A stretch of DNA of 64,000 bases from Cytophaga aurantiaca DSM 3654 (lineage in GTDB: Bacteria; Bacteroidota; Bacteroidia; Cytophagales; Cytophagaceae), in assembly GCF_000379725.1 (NCBI RefSeq), contig NZ_KB903666.1, forward strand, positions 1 to 64,000. Reading direction: 5' to 3'. Positions 56,921-64,000 of the stretch are shown in pieces. Made by a program: the position numbers and the translations under genes. The notes under the pieces are model-generated. The model had not been told where the DNA came from, ran no database searches, and saw only the letters and a list, made by a program, of their open reading frames with translations. The first letter of the stretch is position 1. The number at the start of each line of letters is the position of its first letter.

Positions 56921-58038
56921 GTTTCGTACCATACCTATTTTTAGGTTACGCTACTGTTTACATATTCTATCAAATCATTTTATTGTATCGGATATTTTTT
57001 TGTTATAAACCCGTAGCATTCGCATCTCAAAAGCCACAGGTTTCAATACTGATTGCAGCCCGCAACGAAGAAGCGCATATTCTGAATTGTCTTCAAGCTA
57101 TAGAATGTCTTAACTATCCTGCAGAAAATATTACAGTATGGATCGGGGACGATCAATCTACAGATGCTACACATGCGTTGGTAAAAACATTTATACAAGA
57201 CAAACCAAACCATCACCTTATTGCTATTGAGCCTTCTGTTACGCATGTAAAGGGTAAAGCCAATGTACTTGCGCAGTTGGCGCGAAAAGCACAAGGAGAA
57301 TTTTTATTTATTACCGATGCCGACATACAGGTTCCGAAATATTGGATTGAATCTATACTCGGTGGCTTTAAAGAAAAGACAGGAATTGTTTCAGGTTCTA
57401 CGATTGTAACAGGTAAGAGTTGGTTTGCTCGTATACAGCGTATTGATTGGGCGTATGCCTCTGGCATGATACATGTTGTTTCTGAAATGAATATACCTGT
57501 CACTGCTATAGGTAATAATATGGCGATCCGCAGAACTTGTTACGACGATACAGGAGGCTATGAAAATCTTTCGTTTTCTGTAACTGAAGATCTGGAATTA
57601 TTTCTTGCAGCACTTAAAAAGGGCTGGGGATACCGAAATTTATTAGATGCAGGTTCAACAGCATTTTCTGCTCCAATGGAAAAACTTGGTGAAACGTTGC
57701 AGCAGCGGAAGCGATGGATCACCGGAGCATTCCGCTTGCCTAAGTCACTGGTAATTTTCCTTGCTTTACAATCCATCTTTTTTCCAGTACTGGTACTTGC
57801 ATTTATATTCTTACCATGGATTTGGGTGCTGATGTTTTGGTTGACAATAATTAATTTGCACCATTCATTTATTGATGTTGTTGCTTATAAAATGCAGGTA
57901 GGGCGTTTACGAAGAAACGTACTATTATTTGAACTGAACAGATATTTCTTTCCGTTGCTATTGTTTCTGTATAGCCTGCTGCCATTGGGCGTAGAATGGA
58001 AAGGAAGAACATATAAAGGAAAAGAAATACAACCGTAA
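56917..58038 (+). CDS. Glycosyltransferase family 2, membrane-bound
   Basis: A 373-residue GT2 enzyme, paralogous to the one at 48401-49540. After an N-terminal helix, VSILIAARNEEAHILNCL, IGDDQSTDAT, TDADIQVP (DxD) and QQRKRWITGAF give the full GT-A and QxxRW motif set. Three helices close the C-terminus. It is translationally coupled to the deacetylase, an arrangement like that of poly-N-acetylglucosamine synthesis genes, although the product is not known. Confidence 0.92.
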   Translation: MSFVPYLFLGYATVYIFYQIILLYRIFFCYKPVAFASQKPQVSILIAARNEEAHILNCLQAIECLNYPAENITVWIGDDQSTDATHALVKTFIQDKPNHHLIAIEPSVTHVKGKANVLAQLARKAQGEFLFITDADIQVPKYWIESILGGFKEKTGIVSGSTIVTGKSWFARIQRIDWAYASGMIHVVSEMNIPVTAIGNNMAIRRTCYDDTGGYENLSFSVTEDLELFLAALKKGWGYRNLLDAGSTAFSAPMEKLGETLQQRKRWITGAFRLPKSLVIFLALQSIFFPVLVLAFIFLPWIWVLMFWLTIINLHHSFIDVVAYKMQVGRLRRNVLLFELNRYFFPLLLFLYSLLPLGVEWKGRTYKGKEIQP

Positions 58039-58147
58039 TAATTATGAATTATAAATTATGAATGTATAACTTCTCTATACTATGACTTGTGGCACAGGCC
58101 ACGAAGACGAATTAATTCATAATTTATAACTCATAATTCATAATTAT
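58039..58147. repeat. AT-rich inverted repeat with central hairpin
   Basis: Left arm ATAATTATGAATTATAAATT at 58039-58058 (extended to 58064) and right arm 58115-58147 (ATTCATAATTTATAACTCATAATTCATAATTAT reversed) are inverted, the right with a 7-nt insertion. Between them lies a GC hairpin, GTGGC-ACAG-GCCAC, at 58089-58102. The whole spacer between the GT2 and tatD genes is made of it. Confidence 0.55.
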
Positions 58148-58151
58148 CAAC

Positions 58152-58919
58152 ATGGGCATTATAGAGACACATATTCATTTATATTCGGAAGAATACAAAG
58201 CAGATCGAAATGCATTGATCCAGCAGGCGATTGATATTGGTGTTGAAGCGTTTTACATGCCGAATGTAGACATTCATTCCATTGAACCGATGTATGCGGT
58301 TGAGAAAGAATTTCCTGCACATTGTTTTGCCATGATGGGCTTGCATCCCTGTTATGTAAAAGAAGATTATAAAGAACAGCTGGCGGTTATTGAGCAGCAT
58401 CTGGCAAGCCGTAAATTTATTGCTTTGGGTGAAGTTGGTATTGATCTGTATTGGGACAAAAGTTTTTTAACGCAGCAGCAGGATGCCTTGAACATACAGG
58501 CAGAGTGGGCACTAAAATATAATTTACCTATTGTGATACACAGTCGTGAAGCAAATGCAGAATCGCTGGAAGTACTGAAGCCATATATGCATCGAGGTTT
58601 GCGTGGTGTGTTCCATTGCTTTTCGGGTTCACTGGCTGAAGTTACGGTGTTGAAGACTTATGGCTGGATGATTGGTATTGGTGGAGTAGTAACGTATAAA
58701 AAAGCAGGACTGGATACTTTGATCGAAGAGATCGGGTTGGGACAGGTGGTACTTGAAACAGATGGTCCGTATCTGGCGCCGGTGCCGCACAGAGGCAAGC
58801 GCAACGAGCCTGCATACATTGATCTGGTTGCACAAAAAATAGGTGACGTGCTGCAGATGTCGAAAGAGAAGGTGGTGGAACAGACCACGGCTAACAGTCG
58901 ACTGTTATTTGGTAGATAG
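58152..58919 (+). CDS. tatD: TatD family metal-dependent hydrolase
   Basis: A 255-residue TIM-barrel hydrolase of the TatD DNase family. The metal site is visible: His7 and His9 in ETHIHLY, Glu in LGEVGIDLYW, His in PIVIHSREAN and FHCFSG, and Asp in LETDGPYLAP. TatD enzymes have 3'-5' exonuclease activity; the role in the cell is likely DNA repair or turnover. Single gene. Confidence 0.93.
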   Translation: MGIIETHIHLYSEEYKADRNALIQQAIDIGVEAFYMPNVDIHSIEPMYAVEKEFPAHCFAMMGLHPCYVKEDYKEQLAVIEQHLASRKFIALGEVGIDLYWDKSFLTQQQDALNIQAEWALKYNLPIVIHSREANAESLEVLKPYMHRGLRGVFHCFSGSLAEVTVLKTYGWMIGIGGVVTYKKAGLDTLIEEIGLGQVVLETDGPYLAPVPHRGKRNEPAYIDLVAQKIGDVLQMSKEKVVEQTTANSRLLFGR

Positions 58920-58975
58920 TTTCCAGTTGCTAGGTACTAGTTTCTAGATAAAAGTACAGAGTACTTAGTACAAAG
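58918..58975. repeat. CTAG-rich intergenic repeat
   Basis: Starting on the tatD stop codon, TTTCCAGTTGCTAGGTACTAG with TTTCTAG following, then AGTACAGAGTACTTAGTAC. It closely resembles 38153-38192, including the second part. The remaining spacer up to the tRNA (58976-59175) shows nothing else. Confidence 0.55.
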
Positions 58976-59175
58976 ACAACGGAATTTAGTAGTTAGTAAG
59001 CATTTAGTAATCAGAAATGTATCTGTTTAGTTGAATAGAAATCCTGTTATCCGTTTTAATCCTTTAATCCTGTTTTGTTTTTGCCCTAATAAAAGCGTTT
59101 ATTTGTAACCCGATTCAGAATATAGTAGCATTTCTTTTTTGTTATTTGTCTTTTGAGATTTGGAATTTGAATCAT

Positions 59176-59262
59176 AGAGAGGTGTCCGAGTGGTTGAAGG
59201 AGCACGCCTGGAAAGCGTGTGTACGGGTAACCGTACCGAGGGTTCGAATCCCTTCCTCTCTA
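59176..59262 (+). tRNA. tRNA-Ser(GGA)
   Basis: An 87-nt cloverleaf. Acceptor stem AGAGAGG pairs with CCTCTCT, the D arm is TCC-GAGTGGTTGAA-GGA, the anticodon stem CACGC/GCGTG has loop CTGGAAA and hence anticodon GGA (Ser codons UCC and UCU). The long variable arm (GTACGG-GTAA-CCGTAC) is typical of tRNA-Ser, and the T arm has TTCGAAT. CCA is not encoded. Confidence 0.95.
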
Positions 59263-59270
59263 CGTCTTAA

Positions 59271-59300
59271 AAAGCTCTTCCAAATCGGAAGGGCTTTTTT
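59271..59300 (+). terminator. Terminator after tRNA-Ser
   Basis: Stem AAAGCTCTTCC and GGAAGGGCTTT (11 bp, one G-U), 5-nt loop, followed by T6. The rest of the 303-nt spacer to the desaturase gene (to 59565) shows no gene and no clear promoter. Confidence 0.85.
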
Positions 59301-59565
59301 GTTTTATAGAGAATCAATAGTCAGTGTCCGCGGCGGCGGGCTAAATACCAGACAAGGCGGAGACCTAATTGAATATTTTTTTGATTTTATTTTTCACAAA
59401 AAAATATTATTTATATAATTTCGCAAAATCACAAACAACAGGTTTTACATAAATCAACAGATGACTAAAAAGATGTTTAAGTCATGGCTATAACCTATTG
59501 ATTTATTAAATCTGAAATTAAAAACACAAAGAACCTACATTAGTTTACGTTAATTTAAATGAGTT

Positions 59566-60621
59566 ATGGCATTTATTGATGAAGTACTGCAAAGACCCTC
59601 CTACGGTTGGGCGGATGAAAATGGTAATCTTGTAAAGCCGACAGGCAAGCAATTGTTTACTGAACTTTGTTCCAGAATTAATATTTTTAAATCACGAAAG
59701 AACTGGATTGCATTAGCAGGATGGTTTTGGGTACTATGTTTATTACCCTTTGTGTATTTATTTCTGACAAAATATTTTCAATGGAAGCTATTATTGCTCT
59801 GCATCTTCTACAGCATGGTAGTAATGGGCACTCATGGTACAATTTGGTATCACCGATATGGTACACATCGTGCTTTTGTTTTTCGTAATTCGTTCTGGCG
59901 TTTCATTACACAAAACTTAGTAGTTAAATTAATACCTGAAGAGATATACATTGTTTCACATCATGTACATCATTCTAAATCTGATGCGCCTGGAGATCCT
60001 TATAATGCATCCGCAGGCTTCTTATATTGTTTTTTAGCCGACACGAACCACCAGCTCATTTCAAAAGATCTCGATGAAAAGAATTATGCACGTGCAGCGG
60101 TTCTTGTAAAACATACAGGAATAAAAATCAATTCTTATGATCAATATCAAATATGGGGTTCAATTGCTGATCCATTCCGTACAGCTGCGCTTTGGATAGC
60201 AAACTGGACATTCTGGTACGGAGCATTTTATCTGATAGGAGGACATGCCCTAGCCTGTACACTTTTTACTGGAGCATTGATATGGGTGATAGGTGTGCGC
60301 ACGTTTAACTATAATGGACATGGCAAAGGAGAAGAGAGACATAGAGAAGGCTTGGATTTTAATCGCAAAGACATGTCAGTAAACCAGTATCGACCGGGAT
60401 TACTTGCAGGAGAGTGGCATAATAATCACCATATGTATCCTGGTAGCGCACGCTCCGGATTTCTGCCTTATCAACTCGACTTTGCATGGTATTATATTTA
60501 TTTGTTATATAAGGTTGGCGCTGTAACTTCTTATCATGATTCTAAAAAACAGTTTTATGAGTACCATTATACTCCTTATATAAAGGCCAAGAAGGATTCA
60601 ATTAGAGAACTTGTTGATTAA
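59566..60621 (+). CDS. Acyl-lipid/acyl-CoA fatty-acid desaturase
   Basis: A 351-residue membrane-bound di-iron desaturase. Three histidine boxes are present: HRYGTH (His96, His101), HHVHH (about 132-136) and EWHNNHH (about 286-292). Helices at about 47-68, 73-90 and 215-250 frame them. It belongs to the delta-9 stearoyl-type family and would introduce double bonds into membrane fatty acids. Single gene between the tRNA and a tRNA-end-like sequence. Confidence 0.9.
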   Translation: MAFIDEVLQRPSYGWADENGNLVKPTGKQLFTELCSRINIFKSRKNWIALAGWFWVLCLLPFVYLFLTKYFQWKLLLLCIFYSMVVMGTHGTIWYHRYGTHRAFVFRNSFWRFITQNLVVKLIPEEIYIVSHHVHHSKSDAPGDPYNASAGFLYCFLADTNHQLISKDLDEKNYARAAVLVKHTGIKINSYDQYQIWGSIADPFRTAALWIANWTFWYGAFYLIGGHALACTLFTGALIWVIGVRTFNYNGHGKGEERHREGLDFNRKDMSVNQYRPGLLAGEWHNNHHMYPGSARSGFLPYQLDFAWYYIYLLYKVGAVTSYHDSKKQFYEYHYTPYIKAKKDSIRELVD

Positions 60622-60680
60622 TTGATCATGAAATGTCAATTCACAATTGATTGAAATTTTAACAGGTTTATTAATAAAAA

Positions 60681-60707
60681 GTTCGAAATTCGGCTCCTCC
60701 TCTCTAC
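60681..60707 (+). other. tRNA 3'-end-like remnant
   Basis: GTTCGAA at 60681-60687 and TCCTCTCTAC at 60698-60707 repeat, in the same order and orientation, two blocks of the 3' end of tRNA-Ser (59242-59248 and 59254-59263). Spacing is longer by 4 nt and the tRNA 5' part is missing. A terminator follows, as after the real tRNA. Confidence 0.4.
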
Positions 60708-60733
60708 AAAGCCCTTGAGCAATCAAGGGCTTT
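60708..60733. terminator. Terminator between the desaturase and FISUMP genes
   Basis: Perfect 11-bp stem AAAGCCCTTGA and TCAAGGGCTTT with loop GCAA, followed by TATTTTTT. It lies between convergent genes. Confidence 0.88.
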
Positions 60734-60775
60734 TATTTTTTATTCCATGTTTGCGCCAGAAAATTTCAATCCCAT

Positions 60776-61405
60776 TTATTCCCGAATACAACGTACAGAA
60801 TATCCCTTATGATTATAAGGCCCATAAAAACTTACAAATACTGAAAGCTCATCAGAATCGCGAAGAAGTGCATATTCATGTTGTTTATAATTATCGTCAG
60901 GATAACTCCACCAGACAGTCCATGATCCCAGATTTGAAAAGTGACTATTTAGCATCCCTGCCGGAGAAGCACTAAAGCCACTTTCATTCGTATTGTCCTT
61001 TTCCTTTTCCTTTCCCCAGAGTTCTGGTATTTTCATTTTTTTTCCGGATTCTCTTCTTCCAAGATATTCGTATAATGTTTGCCATTCTTCATTGGAAGGA
61101 ATTTTCCAACCTTCCGGTGCTAAGTGTCTTGGATCTGTTACCGCATATAAGTTATAGAGTTTGCCAAAAAGTCTTTCATTTTCAGGGTTGTTGTTGTAAT
61201 AACACCAGGCAGGCTGTTTGTTTTTGATTGCTTTATTCCATTCATCTAGTGTCTTTGCTTCTGGTATGGAATCTCCATTTCTAAATACAGCTACATCAAG
61301 ATTCGATTTTGTCCAGACTTGTGTTCCTATCGTCACTTCATCTTTGTTGGAACAGGAAAAAAAGATAACTAAAGTAAGTGCGGTTAATTTAAAAATCGCT
61401 TTCAT
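60776..61405 (-). CDS. FISUMP-domain lipoprotein
   Basis: A 209-residue exported lipoprotein. The signal peptide ends in VIFFSC (Cys about residue 18). The mature part is a single Fibrobacter succinogenes major paralogous domain (TIGR02145): IGTQVWTKSNLDVAVFRNGD, CYYNNNPENERLFGKLYNLYAV, APEGWKIPSNEEWQTLYEYLG and the final GYSVRCIRE. I start at the ATG at 61405 (MKAIFKLTAL); a longer frame to 61477 adds a non-signal leader. Such proteins are common on Bacteroidota surfaces; function unknown. Confidence 0.88.
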   Translation of the reverse strand: MKAIFKLTALTLVIFFSCSNKDEVTIGTQVWTKSNLDVAVFRNGDSIPEAKTLDEWNKAIKNKQPAWCYYNNNPENERLFGKLYNLYAVTDPRHLAPEGWKIPSNEEWQTLYEYLGRRESGKKMKIPELWGKEKEKDNTNESGFSASPAGMLNSHFSNLGSWTVWWSYPDDNYKQHEYALLRDSDELSVFVSFYGPYNHKGYSVRCIRE

Positions 61406-61577
61406 TTTTTTATTTCTGTAAATGTTAATATGAAATTGTTTTAGCAATATAATTAAATGTTGATTAATTACCCTCACTAGTATAAGTACCAGACTTTGGC
61501 AACGAAGGGGATTGCTTAATTCTATCCTTGATGAATTTTTATTCGCTTCGTAATAGTCTGATATTTTTTAGATACTG

Positions 61578-62282
61578 TTATCTAATCTGTCCTGAAGTAA
61601 TTTTACGATCAAAAAACTCAAACAAGGCTGTGTTTAAAACCAGCATCAGCATTCCGTAAAAGATATCCTCTACAGGTATTGTTCCAAGACGGATTCCAAG
61701 ATTCTGTGTATTGTCGTACCATACGATCGGTGCGTCAAGGCCTGTACCTGTAAGGATTCCGTTGACAATGAAAAATGGCAATAATATAATCAGGTATGAG
61801 AAATAAAAATTCGGTATCCACCGGAAATTAAATACAAATGTAAGCAGTACAAGAGTTATGGCCAGTAAAATACATGTAAGGCTGGTGTATATGTTCGTAA
61901 GATGCAGTGCACCTACAAATAAAAGCACTATGGCCATGATAATTGTTATTTCTTCATAGGGAATCTTATTCCTGTCAGGATAAAATAACTTGAGGCAATG
62001 ATAGGTATATATACTGGAGAAAGGGATGCAGATAAAGAATAAAATTTCTTCGATAGGCAAATTGCCAATATAGATTCCTGTTAAATACGTAGGATTAAAC
62101 CCCCATACACCAAGGTGTGTATAGTACATATCCCATATGATAAACAAGGTACATACAATCAGATTAGATAATCCAAAGGCAGCCCATTTTGTGTAGAATC
62201 CAAATTTAGAATGAAAGCTAAAGATCAACGGGATGATCAACGAACCCAGGTCAATTGCCAGATACGTATAATTAGTGTCCAT
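61578..62282 (-). CDS. crtY: Lycopene cyclase, CrtYcd-type
   Basis: A 234-residue membrane protein with about seven helices. It holds two copies of the lycopene-cyclase half domain, marked by LPIEEILFF (about residues 75-83) and IPVEDIFYG (about 205-213). It matches the fused form of the heterodimeric CrtYc/CrtYd cyclase that turns lycopene into beta-carotene. Its start overlaps the end of crtZ by 11 nt. Last gene of the carotenoid operon. Confidence 0.88.
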   Translation of the reverse strand: MDTNYTYLAIDLGSLIIPLIFSFHSKFGFYTKWAAFGLSNLIVCTLFIIWDMYYTHLGVWGFNPTYLTGIYIGNLPIEEILFFICIPFSSIYTYHCLKLFYPDRNKIPYEEITIIMAIVLLFVGALHLTNIYTSLTCILLAITLVLLTFVFNFRWIPNFYFSYLIILLPFFIVNGILTGTGLDAPIVWYDNTQNLGIRLGTIPVEDIFYGMLMLVLNTALFEFFDRKITSGQIR

Positions 62283-62739
62283 TTTTCCTTGCTTCTTTGA
62301 AATATTTAAAAGGAACCAATAGCATACCGAAGCATTCTCCGTCTTCTTTACCTAAATGTTTGTGATGTATTTTATGTGCTTTTCTGATTGCTCTGAAATA
62401 AACAGAATCTGCATTTCGTAAAACTTTAATACGCTGGTGTATGAACAGATCATGAATAAAGAAATAGGCAGCACCATAAGTGGTAATGCCTACTGCAATC
62501 CAGAAGGGCAGCGAAAAATCTTTAATACCAATAATGAATAAAATGATTGCAGGTGTAGCAAAAATAAGAAAGAAGAAATCATTGTGTTCAACCGGTGTTT
62601 CCGGGTTAGGCTGGTGATGGTCCTTATGCAGTTTCCAGAGCAGTCCGTGCATAATGTATTTGTGTGCAAGCCAGGCAACAAATTCCATTGTTAAAAATGT
62701 TACGATGATTACTGCCGTACTAGCGATCCAATTATCCAT
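62272..62739 (-). CDS. crtZ: Beta-carotene hydroxylase
   Basis: A 155-residue membrane di-iron hydroxylase of the fatty-acid hydroxylase superfamily. Histidine clusters are HKYIMH, HKDHH, HDLFIH and KIHHKH. It adds hydroxyl groups to the beta-ionone rings of beta-carotene to make zeaxanthin. Overlaps crtY by 11 nt and lies 14 nt after the unknown gene at 62754. Confidence 0.92.
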   Translation of the reverse strand: MDNWIASTAVIIVTFLTMEFVAWLAHKYIMHGLLWKLHKDHHQPNPETPVEHNDFFFLIFATPAIILFIIGIKDFSLPFWIAVGITTYGAAYFFIHDLFIHQRIKVLRNADSVYFRAIRKAHKIHHKHLGKEDGECFGMLLVPFKYFKEARKNGH

Positions 62740-62753
62740 ATGTAGTTGAAGAT

Positions 62754-63251
62754 CTAATTAAATAAATTTTTTTCCTGTTCCGTACACAAGCCGGATTGTA
62801 GCATAAAATCCTTAATTCGTTTTTTTAAATCTGCATCATTCACCAAGGAGTATTTTTGTAGAATAAATGTTTTATCTGTAGTAATCTGATTGCTGTAGCC
62901 TAAGAATGAAGGTGCACTTGTTTGTACACAAATTCTTAGATATCGAAGTTCAATGTTGTTTGGTTCAATGTTGATTGAATTTTCAAGTAATACTTTTCCT
63001 TTATTGAAATAGCTGAGCTTAGTATATGGATTATATACGTATTTTGCTTCAATCATGTGGGAAACTGCAATATATCCTTTAATACTTTCAGTTGGATTTT
63101 GAATCGATGTTACTGTAGTTTTAAACGTTTCGGAATCTTCTTTTGATAATGAAGCTTTGTAATACAAATTCCGGATGGTAATCATATTCCATTCTTCACC
63201 CTGTGTACATACAGGTAATAGAAAGAGTAGAACATAAGGAATAATGCGCAT
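62754..63251 (-). CDS. Unknown exported protein in the carotenoid operon
   Basis: A 165-residue exported protein. A signal peptide (MRIIPYVLLFLLPVCTQGEE) is followed by a helical, TPR-like region (YFNKGKVLLENSINIEPNNIELRYLRICVQ). I choose the ATG at 63251, which overlaps the crtB stop (TAATG) and gives the signal peptide directly; a longer frame to 63284 adds 11 residues inside crtB. No family recognised. Placement between crtB and crtZ suggests a role in carotenoid synthesis or placement; this is inference. Confidence 0.75.
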   Translation of the reverse strand: MRIIPYVLLFLLPVCTQGEEWNMITIRNLYYKASLSKEDSETFKTTVTSIQNPTESIKGYIAVSHMIEAKYVYNPYTKLSYFNKGKVLLENSINIEPNNIELRYLRICVQTSAPSFLGYSNQITTDKTFILQKYSLVNDADLKKRIKDFMLQSGLCTEQEKNLFN

Positions 63252-64000
63252 TATAATATGTTCAATTGATTTCGCAAATAACATTGAAAGAGTAATCCAA
63301 ATTTATTGAGATTGGGTATACGAATGCGTTCTTTTAAAATACGCTCAGCCGGAACAGATTTTATTTTATTGAATAAATGCTGGTAATAAATATATGCAAG
63401 ATATACGCCAAGTCTTGCTTCTGACGGAAGCTCCTTAATGCCGATAAGTGCATGCTGGAAATCTTTTTCAATATCCGATTCAATACTTTTTTTAATTTTC
63501 TGATCAAAATTTTTCATGCTTACATCAGGAAAATACGTTCTGCCTAAAGAATCAAAATCTTCTTTTGCATCCCTGAGGAAATTTACTTTCTGAAAAGCTG
63601 AACCTAGACTCATTGCATACGGTTTTTGTTTCTCATACATAGTTGCATCTCCTTTAACAAAAACATGTAGACACATTAGTCCTACTACTTCTGCAGAACC
63701 TACAATGTATTCTTTATACGATTCCTGATCATGAGCAGATTGTTCAAGATCCATTTCCATACTTTTTAAAAACGTATCGATCAGTTCCCATTCAATATTA
63801 TAATCGTGTACGACCTTTTGAAAAGAATTTAGGATGGGGTTGAGGCTTATTTTATCTTCCAGTGCAGTAACCGTATCGTTTCTAAACTGTTGCATGAGAC
63901 GTTTTTTATCATATCCATGAAAAGAATCAACAATTTCATCAGCAAACCTCACAAAACCATAGATTGCATAAATAGGGTCGTGAATTTTTTTATGCAGAAA
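63251..64000 (-). CDS. crtB: Phytoene synthase, 5' end outside window
   Basis: Phytoene synthase joins two geranylgeranyl diphosphates into phytoene. The frame runs on to the right edge with HDPIYAIYGFVRFADEIVD, so the start lies beyond 64000 and about 249 C-terminal residues are here. The two aspartate-rich motifs are visible: DEIVD and RDAKEDFDSLGR. The GTG at 63952 is internal. First visible gene of the operon crtB-unknown-crtZ-crtY; crtI is expected beyond the window. Confidence 0.93.
   Translation of the reverse strand, partial: FLHKKIHDPIYAIYGFVRFADEIVDSFHGYDKKRLMQQFRNDTVTALEDKISLNPILNSFQKVVHDYNIEWELIDTFLKSMEMDLEQSAHDQESYKEYIVGSAEVVGLMCLHVFVKGDATMYEKQKPYAMSLGSAFQKVNFLRDAKEDFDSLGRTYFPDVSMKNFDQKIKKSIESDIEKDFQHALIGIKELPSEARLGVYLAYIYYQHLFNKIKSVPAERILKERIRIPNLNKFGLLFQCYLRNQLNIL

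Noticed and set aside
59325-59345. A short GC-rich patch (GTCCGCGGCGGCGGG) after the tRNA terminator
   Set aside because: It stands out in base composition but has no symmetry, repeat or coding support; probably chance or a small remnant.
59146-59418. A 90-codon open frame across the tRNA region
   Set aside because: It runs through the tRNA-Ser gene and its terminator; the translation is a by-product of the tRNA sequence.

Overview
The window looks like chromosomal DNA of a gliding Bacteroidota of the order Cytophagales, close to Cytophaga hutchinsonii in style. This is inferred from AT-rich DNA, SprB-type adhesin repeats, a type IX secretion plug protein, an alternative complex III (ACIII) respiratory operon, a long-form IspG, TAnnTTTG promoter boxes with few Shine-Dalgarno sequences, and a lycopene-cyclase/CrtZ carotenoid cluster. 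The species name is inference only. There is no plasmid, phage or insertion sequence that I can support.

Layout. 1-1.5 kb: the N-terminal part of a SprB-repeat adhesin and a small secreted partner. 1.7-4 kb: aconitase. 4-6.2 kb: DUF58 protein, RlpA-like protein, PUR-family nucleic-acid binder. 6.3-12.3 kb: YchF, a stand-alone Cas6-like protein, T9SS plug protein, ABC-F ATPase, dCMP deaminase. 12.3-12.9 kb: a non-coding stretch full of hairpins and repeats. 12.9-13.9 kb: MurB.

14.1-31 kb is the core of the window: one co-directional respiratory locus. actABCDEF encodes the quinol:cytochrome c oxidoreductase ACIII. It runs straight into cytochrome oxidase subunits II and I, then after a terminator heme A synthase, heme O synthase, two subunit III genes, subunit IV, a Sco copper chaperone, a DUF420 membrane protein and a small CxxC membrane protein. 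Together they take electrons from quinol to oxygen and carry the heme and copper assembly factors needed. A good TTG-N19-TAGATTTG promoter precedes actA.

31-38 kb: a large NtrY-like sensor kinase translationally coupled to a 1150-residue outer-membrane-type protein. 38-40.6 kb: MlaF/MlaE lipid transporter subunits and a short-chain dehydrogenase. 40.8-45.5 kb: IspG followed by small membrane or secreted proteins and a WG-repeat protein. 45.7-58.9 kb: envelope functions (acyltransferase, flippase-like protein, two related GT2 glycosyltransferases, peptide-type ABC permease, RsbU-type phosphatase, Wzz/Wzy/Wzx-like polysaccharide genes, NodB deacetylase) with RuvC and TatD. 59.2-60.7 kb: tRNA-Ser(GGA), a fatty-acid desaturase and a tRNA-end-like remnant. 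60.8-64 kb: a FISUMP lipoprotein and a carotenoid operon (crtB, unknown, crtZ, lycopene cyclase) running off the right edge.

The items I find most worth following are the Cas6-like gene with no CRISPR array in the window, the structured intergenic element at 12.5-12.8 kb, the CTAG-rich intergenic repeats at gene ends, the six-heme ActA, the kinase/beta-barrel pair, the uncharacterised proteins embedded in the oxidase and carotenoid operons, and the tRNA-Ser 3'-end echo beyond the desaturase.
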